From positions 50,205-114,204 of the forward strand of contig NZ_KE383881.1 in the NCBI RefSeq assembly GCF_000422585.1: a stretch of 64,000 nt of DNA. Reading direction: 5' to 3'. Below, piece after piece: positions 35,833 to 43,681 of the stretch; position 1 is the stretch's first letter, and each line of letters begins with the position of its first letter. This stretch comes from Hugenholtzia roseola DSM 9546 (GTDB lineage: Bacteria > Bacteroidota > Bacteroidia > Cytophagales > Bernardetiaceae). The notes below the pieces were generated by a model, which saw only the letters and a list, made by a program, of their open reading frames with translations, did no database searches and was not told the DNA's origin. The translations under genes and the position numbers were made by a program.

Positions 35833-37053
35833 TTAAAATAAGGCTAATATTTCTTCTAAAATCTCACGTGCTTGTGTGATGCTACGATATTGCAGTGCCA
35901 CCTGCCGACAACGCGCACGAATTTCCTTCGGCTCTTCCGATAGTAGGGCTTGCATTTCGGCGCGTATTTGCTTTGCCGCCTCTTCTGAAAGGTCTTGATA
36001 GACGATACCAACCTGATGTTGTTTGGCTATTTTATCATCATCTGCAATATTTTCTGCAATAATATAAGGCAAACCGCAGGCTAAATAGTGTCCTACTTTG
36101 ATAGGCGTTCTATATTTTTGGGCAGGCAGGGGCGGAATGGCAACCAGACCGATGTCGGCGGCGGAGATGTAGCCGCTTACCTCTTCGTAAGGCACGCGCC
36201 CCAATACGCAAAATTGAGCAGCCTCAACCCCTGCCTGACGGTAAGCCAATTCTACTTCCATTTTCGGCTGTGGCGAAATAATAAGCAGAAAATAATCGGG
36301 ATTTTCATTAACTAACTGCTTACAAAAAGCCGCCATTTCGGGTAGTTCGTAGTAAAGTCCGCCAAATTTGCCTAAGTATAAGATTACTTTTTTATCTTCT
36401 ATCTTTAAGTGTTGGCGAATTTGTTCGCGCTTTTGGGCTTCAAATTGGAAAAAAGTGGTATCCACCGAAATAGGTGCTGTCCAGATTTTCTTGGCGCGTG
36501 TGTGCCACTGTTGCACCAAATCGAGGGTGTGAGAAGTAGGCACGACCAAATAATCGCAGTCTGTGGCTTCCTTTTTCTCAAAAAAATTGAGTAGTTTGTA
36601 TTTAATAGAATTTTTTGTCCAGATATTAAAATCTATCATATAATCGCTATGCGGCTCGAAGCAGTAAATCGCCAAGGGCAGCCGCAGAATTTTGGATAGA
36701 ATCCAGCTGAAAGCCCCTGCAATGGTCAGAAAGCCAATAATGGCAGCAGGACGGTATTTGATTTTAATTTTTAATGCGACTAAAAAACTAACAAAAAAAT
36801 CATATCCTTTTTTTAATAACAAAAAACGCCCCGTATGGTACTGTATGGGGTGCCATTTCAGATTGTAACGGTTTAGCTCTGCTATAAGTTGTGCCTTTTC
36901 AAGTTGGTGAAAGGCATAATCATCTTGTTCATACGTGATGAGATGAAATTGATATTTGCCATCTTTATTTAGCTCTTTTAAATAGGGAAGCATCAAACCG
37001 CCAAAAAGAGGGTCTTTCATACCCAGAAAGGAATACACAATAAAGGTTTTCAA
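35833..37053 (-). CDS. Glycosyltransferase, GT4-type (GT-B fold)
   Basis: The protein has about 406 residues. The donor-binding domain shows KKVILYLGKFGG at about 225 and then a C-terminal G-x7-E-like region: YRTPIKVGHYLACGLPYIIAE at about 317. The N-terminal domain begins with the strand KTFIVYSFLG. Because that strand comes before the first ATG (residue 12), the start must be non-ATG: TTG at 37053 (giving MKTFIVYS) or TTG at 37062. It probably adds a sugar to a surface glycan at the cytoplasmic membrane. A terminator at 37096-37139 separates it from the upstream oxygenase gene. Confidence 0.82.
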   Translation of the reverse strand: MKTFIVYSFLGMKDPLFGGLMLPYLKELNKDGKYQFHLITYEQDDYAFHQLEKAQLIAELNRYNLKWHPIQYHTGRFLLLKKGYDFFVSFLVALKIKIKYRPAAIIGFLTIAGAFSWILSKILRLPLAIYCFEPHSDYMIDFNIWTKNSIKYKLLNFFEKKEATDCDYLVVPTSHTLDLVQQWHTRAKKIWTAPISVDTTFFQFEAQKREQIRQHLKIEDKKVILYLGKFGGLYYELPEMAAFCKQLVNENPDYFLLIISPQPKMEVELAYRQAGVEAAQFCVLGRVPYEEVSGYISAADIGLVAIPPLPAQKYRTPIKVGHYLACGLPYIIAENIADDDKIAKQHQVGIVYQDLSEEAAKQIRAEMQALLSEEPKEIRARCRQVALQYRSITQAREILEEILALF

Positions 37054-37095
37054 ACTTGTCAAAATTTAGATATAAATTGTAAAATAAAACAAATA

Positions 37096-37139
37096 AAAAG
37101 CCCTAAATAGCGTTTGATTTTCAACTACTTAGGGCTTTT
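37096..37139 (-). terminator. Intrinsic terminator after the 2OG oxygenase gene
   Basis: AAAAGCCCTAA (37096-37106) and its exact complement (37129-37139) with a 22-base loop, followed on the minus strand by TTTATTTG. Confidence 0.8.
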
Positions 37140-37146
37140 GTGCCAA

Positions 37147-37929
37147 TTACTGTTTATTGATACGCTCTAAAAACGCCCTGACCCCAGAGGTAAAACGTTT
37201 TACCTGACCTGTCGCGCCCTCTGTATTGACATAGATGGTATTGTGTCCCTCTGCAATTTCGTGAGCGGGTCTTTCTTTGGTGTAATAATAGGTAGCAATA
37301 GATTTGCGATTGATTCCCTGAGGTGTTTTCAGGGGCTTCGGATGTCCATGAAAAGAAATTTCGTTTGTTTCGAAGATAACACAACGATTAAAAGAGGGGG
37401 CATATTTGCCTAAAAGTACCTTCTTTTCGCCCGTCAAATCCCAAAGTTCGAGGTGTCCTTCGTATTCGTCTTTCCAATCTTTGTTCATATAAACCAACAC
37501 GTTCAGACGACGGTGAAATTGCGTCTTGGGGTGAATGTTGTAATCTACGTGTACGTTTAAAAATGCCCCATTGATGGATTGGTGCAGTCCGCCTCCAAAA
37601 AGTTGTTCATCGCCGATAAGCTCTTCTTCTATTTCTGAAATTTCTTGAATCCAATTCAAAAAGGGCTTGCTGTTTAGCTCTGTAAAAAGTTGGTGCATTA
37701 CGCTGCCTGCTTCAAAATCAGTCTTCTGAAATTTGTTCTTTTGGTCGAGATAAGTTGTGCCGTCCCAAAGTCCATCTGCTATCGTCGGATAATTTTGATG
37801 AACCAATTCGGCAACCTCTGCCTCAAAAAAGTTTTCAAACATAACGTAGCGGAAGGGCTTTTTAGACTGATAATCAGCCTTAATCGCCTCTGTTCGGCTT
37901 TTGAGTGCTTCTAAATTGATAAGTTGCAT
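37147..37929 (-). CDS. 2-oxoglutarate/Fe(II)-dependent oxygenase (prolyl hydroxylase-like)
   Basis: The 260-residue protein has the iron ligands H-x-D in NVHVDYN (about 127) and a distal histidine in ISFHGHPKPL (about 188), followed by the 2-oxoglutarate-binding basic residue in NRKSIATYYY (about 205). The central HRRLNVLVYMN strand is typical of the P4H-type double-stranded beta helix. It should hydroxylate a protein side chain or small substrate in the cytoplasm. It follows the methyltransferase gene by 15 bases, so the two are probably co-transcribed. Their proximity to a glycosyltransferase hints at surface-glycan or antibiotic-like modification, without proof. Confidence 0.88.
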   Translation of the reverse strand: MQLINLEALKSRTEAIKADYQSKKPFRYVMFENFFEAEVAELVHQNYPTIADGLWDGTTYLDQKNKFQKTDFEAGSVMHQLFTELNSKPFLNWIQEISEIEEELIGDEQLFGGGLHQSINGAFLNVHVDYNIHPKTQFHRRLNVLVYMNKDWKDEYEGHLELWDLTGEKKVLLGKYAPSFNRCVIFETNEISFHGHPKPLKTPQGINRKSIATYYYTKERPAHEIAEGHNTIYVNTEGATGQVKRFTSGVRAFLERINKQ

Positions 37930-37944
37930 AGGTGAAAAGAAAGT

Positions 37945-38628
37945 TTATTTGGTAAGTTCAACGTACATGTTTAGTCCGATTTGAGCCTCGCGCGTATCCA
38001 CGCCTTGTAGTTCGGGGTATTTTGATTGTCCATATTCGAGAAACTCTACGTGGCGAAAACCCAAGTGCTTTGCTACCAATTCTATCTCCGCCTTGCTATA
38101 AAAGTGAAGATGGCTATAACGGGTATAGGCTTCCTCTTTCGCTAAAAGGGCAGTTTGGTAGCGATTATCGGGATAGTGCTTGTTCAAAACCCCTTCCAAA
38201 CAAGGAAAGGAAAGCCGCAAAACCCCATCTTTTTTGAAAGTCCGATAAGCCTCACTTAAAAATAAGAGCGAATCTACTTGCATCAAATGCTCCATCATAT
38301 CTTCCGAATAGCCAAACTCAAAACTATTGTCGGCAAAAGGATGACGGCGAATAAGATTTACAAAGTGATATTTATATTCGTTTAAATCATACTTTGTCGC
38401 TACCTTTTCTTTTGGCTCATAATCTACATTGAGCCAGCCTTTTTGCAATTTATACCAACCACAAGAGTAGAGAACTTTATTCAGACCATAGGTATCGAGT
38501 TGTGTGCCTTCGGGAATTTCGGCGGCGCGTTTTGCCTCAAACGCTAATTGTTGGTGATTGACATAAACGATGTCGTAGCCTTTTTGGTATAAAAAACTAC
38601 GAATTTGTTTCTTCAAAGATGCAAGCAT
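37945..38628 (-). CDS. SAM-dependent methyltransferase-like protein
   Basis: The protein has 227 residues from the ATG at 38628 (an earlier in-frame start at 38736 adds an unlikely tail). The fold is recognisable from LYSCGWYKLQKGWLNVDYE (the strand that binds SAM, about 60-78), HPFADNSFEFGYSEDMMEHL (the post-motif III strand, about 101) and the EAYRTFKKDGVLRLSFP helix-strand (about 133). The usual E/DxGxGxG loop is replaced by SCGWYKL, so binding is less certain than in classic enzymes. The substrate is unknown. It leads the pair with the 2OG oxygenase. Confidence 0.75.
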   Translation of the reverse strand: MLASLKKQIRSFLYQKGYDIVYVNHQQLAFEAKRAAEIPEGTQLDTYGLNKVLYSCGWYKLQKGWLNVDYEPKEKVATKYDLNEYKYHFVNLIRRHPFADNSFEFGYSEDMMEHLMQVDSLLFLSEAYRTFKKDGVLRLSFPCLEGVLNKHYPDNRYQTALLAKEEAYTRYSHLHFYSKAEIELVAKHLGFRHVEFLEYGQSKYPELQGVDTREAQIGLNMYVELTK

Positions 38629-38750
38629 AAACTGATAAAAAATTAGTAAGGGTACGTTCTGGCTTGCAAGATAAGCATTTCTTTCGAAACAATAGACAAG
38701 AAACCGCGCCGTTTTTTTTGTGCCACCAACCAACATATACGAAAAAAACG

Positions 38751-38758
38751 TATCTTTG
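38751..38758 (+). promoter_or_regulatory. -7 element for the M16-fold gene
   Basis: TATCTTTG, a perfect match to TAnnTTTG, lies 68 bases before the ATG at 38826 and 20 before an earlier ATG at 38778. No -33 TTTG is found at about 19 bp. Confidence 0.45.
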
Positions 38759-38825
38759 ATTTTGCCACCGCTTTTTTATGAAGTTCGAGGGGCATTTCTC
38801 TCATCTTTTCCGCTTTCTAAATTCT

Positions 38826-40094
38826 ATGCTCGACCGCACGCAAGCACCTGCTGCCCAACCTTTGGCGCACTTCACACTCCCAACGGCTCATAGCTTCTCT
38901 TTGGCTAATCAGTTGAAAGTCAGATACAAATCCCATCAGGCACAACCCGCCATTCAGCTTTTATTGGTCTTTGAGGCAGGGCGCACACGTGCCTATCAGC
39001 GCGGGCAAGCCGAACTCTACGTGCAACTTTTGATGGAAGGAACGCAAAAAATGTCGGCAGAAGCCTTCGCCCAAGCACTTGCCGATTTGGGAACGTACCT
39101 CGACGTAAATGCAAGCGATACGCAGGTCATTTTTTCACTCACTACACTCAAAAAATTTCTCCAGCCTTCGCTCGAACTGCTTTTACAACTCATCGAAGTG
39201 CCACTTTTAGAGGAGGAAACCTTGCTCATGCTCAAAAATATTCAGATACAAAACCTTAAAGTACAGCAAGAAAAAACAGCTTTTGTCGCAAATAGAATTT
39301 ATAGGAAAACTATTTTTGGACAAGATTCGCCCTTTGCGCAATTTGCTGAAATTGAAGACGTGGAAAAAATCACGACACAAGACTTGAAACAATACCACCA
39401 AGCATATATCGCAGGCAAGCCCTTTTCTATCTTTATGGCAGGAGATATAGAACAAAATGAATTAGAAATTGTAAATCAATATTTAGGACATTTAAAAGTA
39501 GAAAACCAAGATATAGAGCCGCCTTCAATAGAAAATTATGAAAATAGCGAAAGTTCAAGATTTTATTTCAAAAAGAAGGAGGCTTTGCAAACTTCAATTC
39601 GCATAGGACGACGCTGCATCGACAAAACTCACCCCGACTATGTAGCCCTTAGAATACTCATAGGGCTATTGGGAGGCTATTTTGGCTCACGCCTGATGCA
39701 GAATTTGCGCGAAGAAAAGGGACTCACCTATGGCGTTCATGCCCAAATCAACAACATTCGCGGGAATACTTTTTTTACCATTCAAACCGACGTGAAAAAA
39801 GAGCAACAGGAGCAAGCCGTTTCGGAAATTTACAAAGAAATAGAACGACTTAAACAAGAAAAAGTACCAATCACCGAATTAGATTTGTTTAGAAACTATC
39901 TAATAGGCTCATTTTTAGGCGTTTTGGCTACTCCTTTTCAAATTATGCAGCAAATTAAAGTTTTATATGATGAAAATTTGCCCTTAGACTATTACGATAA
40001 TTTTATTCAAAAAATCAAATCCACAACCCCCGACGAACTACAAAAAGTGGCGCAGGAGCATCTTGTCGCCCTGCAGGAGGTCTTGGTAGGATAA
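38826..40094 (+). CDS. M16 (pitrilysin) family protein without the zinc motif
   Basis: The 422-residue protein has the M16B fold: a first domain with LLLVFEAGRTRAYQRGQAEL and a second with IGRRCIDKTHPDYVALRILIGLLGGYFGSRLMQNLREEKGLTYG. The catalytic HxxEH motif should lie in G-x-A-H-x-x-E-H, but here it reads GQAELYVQLLMEGT, so all three residues are changed. The R-x4-(G)L-T-Y pair of the second domain is retained, as in the non-catalytic partner of processing-peptidase heterodimers. No catalytic M16 neighbour is present. The start at 38826 (MLDRTQAPA) matches family usage. Confidence 0.88.
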   Translation: MLDRTQAPAAQPLAHFTLPTAHSFSLANQLKVRYKSHQAQPAIQLLLVFEAGRTRAYQRGQAELYVQLLMEGTQKMSAEAFAQALADLGTYLDVNASDTQVIFSLTTLKKFLQPSLELLLQLIEVPLLEEETLLMLKNIQIQNLKVQQEKTAFVANRIYRKTIFGQDSPFAQFAEIEDVEKITTQDLKQYHQAYIAGKPFSIFMAGDIEQNELEIVNQYLGHLKVENQDIEPPSIENYENSESSRFYFKKKEALQTSIRIGRRCIDKTHPDYVALRILIGLLGGYFGSRLMQNLREEKGLTYGVHAQINNIRGNTFFTIQTDVKKEQQEQAVSEIYKEIERLKQEKVPITELDLFRNYLIGSFLGVLATPFQIMQQIKVLYDENLPLDYYDNFIQKIKSTTPDELQKVAQEHLVALQEVLVG

Positions 40095-40107
40095 GCGGCT
40101 TTCTTCT

Positions 40108-40143
40108 GCCAAAAGAGAAAACCTATTCAGGTTTCTCTTTTGG
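40108..40143. terminator. Terminator shared by the M16 gene and the XRE gene
   Basis: GCCAAAAGAGAAAACCT and AGGTTTCTCTTTTGGC pair over 16 bp with one bulged A. The stem begins 14 bases after the M16 stop and overlaps the last codons of the convergent XRE gene (stop at 40123). Confidence 0.7.
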
Positions 40144-40860
40144 CGCAAAAGCACCGTCTTTATTTTCAGGCATCTGCGGACTGATATAGGCTGCAAAACG
40201 CCAAATTTCATAAATCATTTCCATATCAAAACGTTCAGAATGAGGCACTTCGCGCGAAAGTCCTACTTGTAGGCTGCCTTTTTCGAAGTCATTTTTATAA
40301 ATAAAACGACACAAAATACCAACCTTTTCTATTACTAAGATACAAAACTCGCCCTCTTTGAGCGTGCGCCAGTCTTCTACATATTCGCCAATAAAAATGC
40401 TACCGCGAGGCAATCCACTTCCAAGTTGTGTGATTTCAAAAGAGCGATAGGTGCGTTCCTGTGGTAAAAAAGGCAACTGATACTTTGGTAAGTCTAATAA
40501 AAATTCAGGTTTATCATGCTTTTCTAAATAGGCTTCTTGCTTATCCTCTTTTACCAACTCTATATATTCCTGATTTTCAGCATCTAAGCTAATACTCAAA
40601 ATGCGCATTTTTTCAGCAGACACATATTTTAATATATCAAAAGTCGACACGCTTTCTAAATCTTCTGTAAGCAAACTGTGAATAGATATTTTACAATCTA
40701 ATGCTATTTTTTGTAAAATATCGTACTTAGGATTTGCATGTCCTTGCTCATAAGAACCTAATTTTTTGGTTGAAATGGCTAAATAATTGGCAAATTCGGT
40801 TTGCGTTTGTTTGTAATATTCTTTACGAATAAACTTTAAATTTTTAGCAATAAATAACAT
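40123..40860 (-). CDS. XRE-family helix-turn-helix regulator with S24/LexA-like C-terminal fold
   Basis: The 245-residue protein opens with a Cro/C1-type HTH (about 1-65): QTEFANYLAISTKKLGSYEQGHANP. Residues about 125-230 resemble a peptidase S24-like beta fold (SFEITQLGSGLPRGSIFIGEYVEDW, EGEFCILVIEKVGILCRFIY). I see no clear Ser-Lys catalytic pair, so self-cleavage cannot be claimed. Proteins like this are common single genes in Bacteroidota. It is likely a DNA-binding regulator of an unknown target. It is convergent with the M16 gene and shares the terminator. Confidence 0.82.
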   Translation of the reverse strand: MLFIAKNLKFIRKEYYKQTQTEFANYLAISTKKLGSYEQGHANPKYDILQKIALDCKISIHSLLTEDLESVSTFDILKYVSAEKMRILSISLDAENQEYIELVKEDKQEAYLEKHDKPEFLLDLPKYQLPFLPQERTYRSFEITQLGSGLPRGSIFIGEYVEDWRTLKEGEFCILVIEKVGILCRFIYKNDFEKGSLQVGLSREVPHSERFDMEMIYEIWRFAAYISPQMPENKDGAFAPKEKPE

Positions 40861-40999
40861 ATTTTTAGTTGGATAAAGATAAGATATGGGAGTAAGATTG
40901 CCGTTTTGTTAGCAAAAATCATACAAAAAGCAGAAAAAAAGAAATTCACCCTTAGAAAGCAGGGCTTTTTACTCTTTTTTTGCTAATTTTTCGTGGAGT

Positions 41000-41914
41000 T
41001 TAATATCTTGCCCCCAAACCTTGCGACTCAAAGAAAATTGCCATTTCGGTAGGATAGTCTGTGATAATGCTCTGCACGCCTTGTTTGTAAAGTTTCAAAG
41101 ACGTAGGAAAATCATTCACCGTCCATGTCCAAATGTTTATATTTTTTTCTAAAAAATAAGCGATTATATGTTCATTCAAAATGGAATAATTAGGTGCAAT
41201 ACCATCTGGAACAAACGAAAGTGCTTGCATTTTTTTCAAAAGTTGGTCTTTGCCTTGCACACCTTCCACTAAAAAAGTAAGTGCCGCTTTTTTTTCTTGT
41301 CGCTTGACCTCTTCCAAAATTTGAGGATTAAAACTTTCTATACAGAAACAATGAAAAGGTAGTTTGTAATTAGATATAATTTCTAAAACTTTTTTTACTG
41401 CAAAATCTGCTTTTGGTTGCCCTAAATCACGCCAATTAGATTCATATTTAATTTCAAAGTTAAAGAAAGGGTATTTTTTATATTTTTTTAAAGATAAATC
41501 TATACAAAGAGCTAAAACTTCGCTTAAAAGCGGCTTATAGGTTTGTAGTTTTTTTTGTAAGGGAAAACGTGGGTGCGGTTTCGTACCACCGTCAAATTTT
41601 TTGATTTCTTCATACTTCATTTTGAAAAAACTATAAGAAAGTTCATTTTTAGGTTCAATATCTATGCTATTGTATTCAGAAGTGGCAATTCTAACATAGT
41701 CCGAATGTGGATAAGGCTCATGGCTTACCAGCACTTCACCCGAAGGCAAAACAATTAAATCCAATTCTATTGCTAAAATATTATTTTCTATACAAAAAAT
41801 AAAACCTTCTATTGAATTTTCGGGCAAATAGCCGCGTGCGCCGCGATGTCCTTGTATAAAAAAGTTGGGCGAGAGGCTTGGAAAAAAAGGCGACTTTTGG
41901 GTAGTTTGGGACAT
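41000..41914 (-). CDS. Glycerophosphodiester phosphodiesterase family protein
   Basis: The 304-residue protein has the GDPD signatures GHRGARGYLPENSIEGF at about 18 (catalytic His), IELDLIVLPSGEVLVSHEP at about 48 (metal-binding acids and second His) and FNFEIKYE at about 150. It should hydrolyse glycerophosphodiesters to glycerol-3-phosphate and an alcohol. There is no signal peptide, so it is probably cytoplasmic. It is monocistronic, and its promoter region is shared divergently with the nucleotidyltransferase gene. Confidence 0.92.
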   Translation of the reverse strand: MSQTTQKSPFFPSLSPNFFIQGHRGARGYLPENSIEGFIFCIENNILAIELDLIVLPSGEVLVSHEPYPHSDYVRIATSEYNSIDIEPKNELSYSFFKMKYEEIKKFDGGTKPHPRFPLQKKLQTYKPLLSEVLALCIDLSLKKYKKYPFFNFEIKYESNWRDLGQPKADFAVKKVLEIISNYKLPFHCFCIESFNPQILEEVKRQEKKAALTFLVEGVQGKDQLLKKMQALSFVPDGIAPNYSILNEHIIAYFLEKNINIWTWTVNDFPTSLKLYKQGVQSIITDYPTEMAIFFESQGLGARY

Positions 41915-41931
41915 AAAATGGGCGAAAATAT

Positions 41932-41962
41932 TTTGAAACTTGACTTAAAAAGTTTATATTTG
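41932..41962 (+). promoter_or_regulatory. Bacteroidota-type promoter for the nucleotidyltransferase gene
   Basis: TTTG at 41932-41935, 19 bp, TATATTTG at 41955-41962. It leaves a leader of about 130 bases before the ATG at 42096. A minus-strand TACCTTTG (41978-41985) could serve the divergent phosphodiesterase gene. Confidence 0.6.
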
Positions 41963-42095
41963 GACATCTTCTTTCCCCAAAGGTACAAAAAATGCGCATT
42001 TGAGCCACCCCAAATATGCAAAAATAAGGCAGCCCTATGAGGAAGAGTCATTTAAAACAAATACTTTAAAATTTATCTAAAAAAATAAATTTTTT

Positions 42096-43115
42096 ATGAC
42101 AAAAGTTGTAATTCCTGTGGCGGGGGCAGGCACTATGTTGCGTCCGCACACGCACACACAACCTAAACCGCTTGTTCCGATTGCGGGCAAACCCATTTTG
42201 GCGCATATCATTGATGCTTGGCGCGAAAATGGCATCAAAGAATTTATCTTTATTACAGGATATTTAGCCGATAAAATAGAAACTTTTGTAAAGGAAAATT
42301 ATGGTACAAAAATAAATGCTACTTTTGTATATCAAGAGCCGCGCAAAGGTTCGGCGCATGCCATTTGGGTTGCTAAATCGTTTTTAGAAAAAGAAGACTT
42401 TTTTATTATTGCCTTAGGCGATACGATTGTAGAAATGGATTTTCAGCAATTTTTTAAGCATACTGAAAACTTAGTGGCTCTTAAAAAGGTTGAAAAGCCA
42501 ACTGCTTTTGGAATTGCTGTAATAGGAAATGAAGGCGAAGTTATACAATTAGTAGAAAAACCGAGAATCCCGAAGTCTAATATGGCATTAGTGGGAGTCT
42601 ATAAAATTGCTTCCGTACCACTTTTTTTTGAATCTATACAATATCTTTTAAATCATAAAGAAGAAGAAAAGCCATCACATTTACCTTGTGAGTATCAACT
42701 GACAGAGGCTTTGATGCAAATGTTGCGCAGGGGTGAAAAAATTGCCTACATTGAGGCACAGCGTTGGTTTGATTGTGGAAAAAAGGATACTTTATTAGAA
42801 GCAAATGCAACTTTGCTTTCTCAAAGAAACTTTGAAACTTCATTATCCCAACATTATCCCACTTGCATTATCCGTCAGCCTGTCCGTATTGGGGCTAATT
42901 GTGAGATTTCAAATGCGATTATCGGACCTCATGTAGCGATAGGAGATAATACAAAAATTCAAAATTCTATTATTTCTAATTCTATCATTGGTTCGTATAG
43001 TCAAATAGAAAATGTCGTACTTAATCAGTCTATTATTGGAAACGACTCTATATTGCAAGGCATGGAGCAAAGCCTTAATCTGGGAGATAGTGCAGAAATT
43101 AGCTTTAAAAGCTAA
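42096..43115 (+). CDS. Sugar-phosphate nucleotidyltransferase with left-handed beta-helix tail
   Basis: The 339-residue protein opens with the NTP-binding loop VAGAGTMLRPHTHTQPKPLV and PIAGKPIL. IIALGDTIVEM (about 107) carries the metal-binding aspartate, and LVEKP is at about 153. The WFDCGKKDTLLEAN segment (about 226) is typical of RmlA/GalU-type enzymes. Residues about 255-335 are hexapeptide-like repeats (ISNAIIGPHVAIGDNTKIQN). It should activate a sugar-1-phosphate, likely glucose-1-phosphate with dTTP or UTP, but the sugar is not certain. The loop reads GAGTMLRP in place of GAGxGxRLxP. It stands alone, followed by a STAS-like gene. Confidence 0.88.
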   Translation: MTKVVIPVAGAGTMLRPHTHTQPKPLVPIAGKPILAHIIDAWRENGIKEFIFITGYLADKIETFVKENYGTKINATFVYQEPRKGSAHAIWVAKSFLEKEDFFIIALGDTIVEMDFQQFFKHTENLVALKKVEKPTAFGIAVIGNEGEVIQLVEKPRIPKSNMALVGVYKIASVPLFFESIQYLLNHKEEEKPSHLPCEYQLTEALMQMLRRGEKIAYIEAQRWFDCGKKDTLLEANATLLSQRNFETSLSQHYPTCIIRQPVRIGANCEISNAIIGPHVAIGDNTKIQNSIISNSIIGSYSQIENVVLNQSIIGNDSILQGMEQSLNLGDSAEISFKS

Positions 43116-43190
43116 CTTTTATTGTTGTTAAAAAAAACAAAACAATTTTCTTTATGAGCAGTTTATCAAGCAAACCTAACCTTTTTGATT

Positions 43191-43610
43191 ATGCAAGTAT
43201 ACAAGAGCAAGTATAAAAAAATAGATTTCCATCAGGCAGAGTCGGTAATGGAAGTTACGTGGCTGCCTCAAACGGCTGATATGTCTGCACAAGAATATCA
43301 GGAAGAAATGCTAAACTACATAGAAATTGCACGTAAATACAAACCGCTTTATGCTTTACCCAATACAGCGGAGCTTTTTTTTACGATTACGCCTGAAATT
43401 CAACAATGGATGAACGCACAGATTTTTCCAGTTTTTGCTCAAATCGGTATGCGTGCGGCAGCTTTTGTGGTAAGTCAGGATATTTTTGCGCAACTTTCTA
43501 TTGAGCAAACGATGGAAGAAGAAGTAGGGCAGCGTTTTCAAAGCCGTTATTTTGTTAATACAGAAGAAGCTATGAATTGGCTGCAATCTTTTTCTAAAAA
43601 TTTAAACTAA
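43191..43610 (+). CDS. Small STAS/SpoIIAA-like protein
   Basis: The 139-residue protein shows the strand-helix pattern of a STAS-like (SpoIIAA-fold) domain: YKKIDFHQAESVMEVTWLP, a helix with EEMLNYIEIARKYKPLYALPN, a central RAAAFVVSQDIF strand and the ending RYFVNTEEAMNWLQSF, which is common in small Bacteroidota STAS-like proteins. I do not see an obvious phosphorylatable serine loop. The ATG at 43191 is used; an earlier TTG adds two residues. A link to the SiaB-like kinase and SpoIIE phosphatase in this window is possible but unproven. Confidence 0.65.
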   Translation: MQVYKSKYKKIDFHQAESVMEVTWLPQTADMSAQEYQEEMLNYIEIARKYKPLYALPNTAELFFTITPEIQQWMNAQIFPVFAQIGMRAAAFVVSQDIFAQLSIEQTMEEEVGQRFQSRYFVNTEEAMNWLQSFSKNLN

Positions 43611-43615
43611 AAAAT

Positions 43616-43644
43616 TACGGAATAAGTTTCTAACTTATTCCGTA
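43616..43644 (+). terminator. Hairpin after the STAS-like gene
   Basis: TACGGAATAAGTT and AACTTATTCCGTA with a 3-base loop, starting 5 bases past the stop. The downstream T-run is poor, so it may end transcripts weakly. Confidence 0.55.
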
Positions 43645-43681
43645 CTTCATATTTTAATTCCTAAAACGCTATCCAAATTCT

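Noticed and set aside
43154-43216. A 20-residue upstream frame (MSSLSSKPNLFDYASIQEQV) overlapping the STAS-like gene start
   Set aside because: It is too short to separate from chance, and the gene has a better ATG at 43191.
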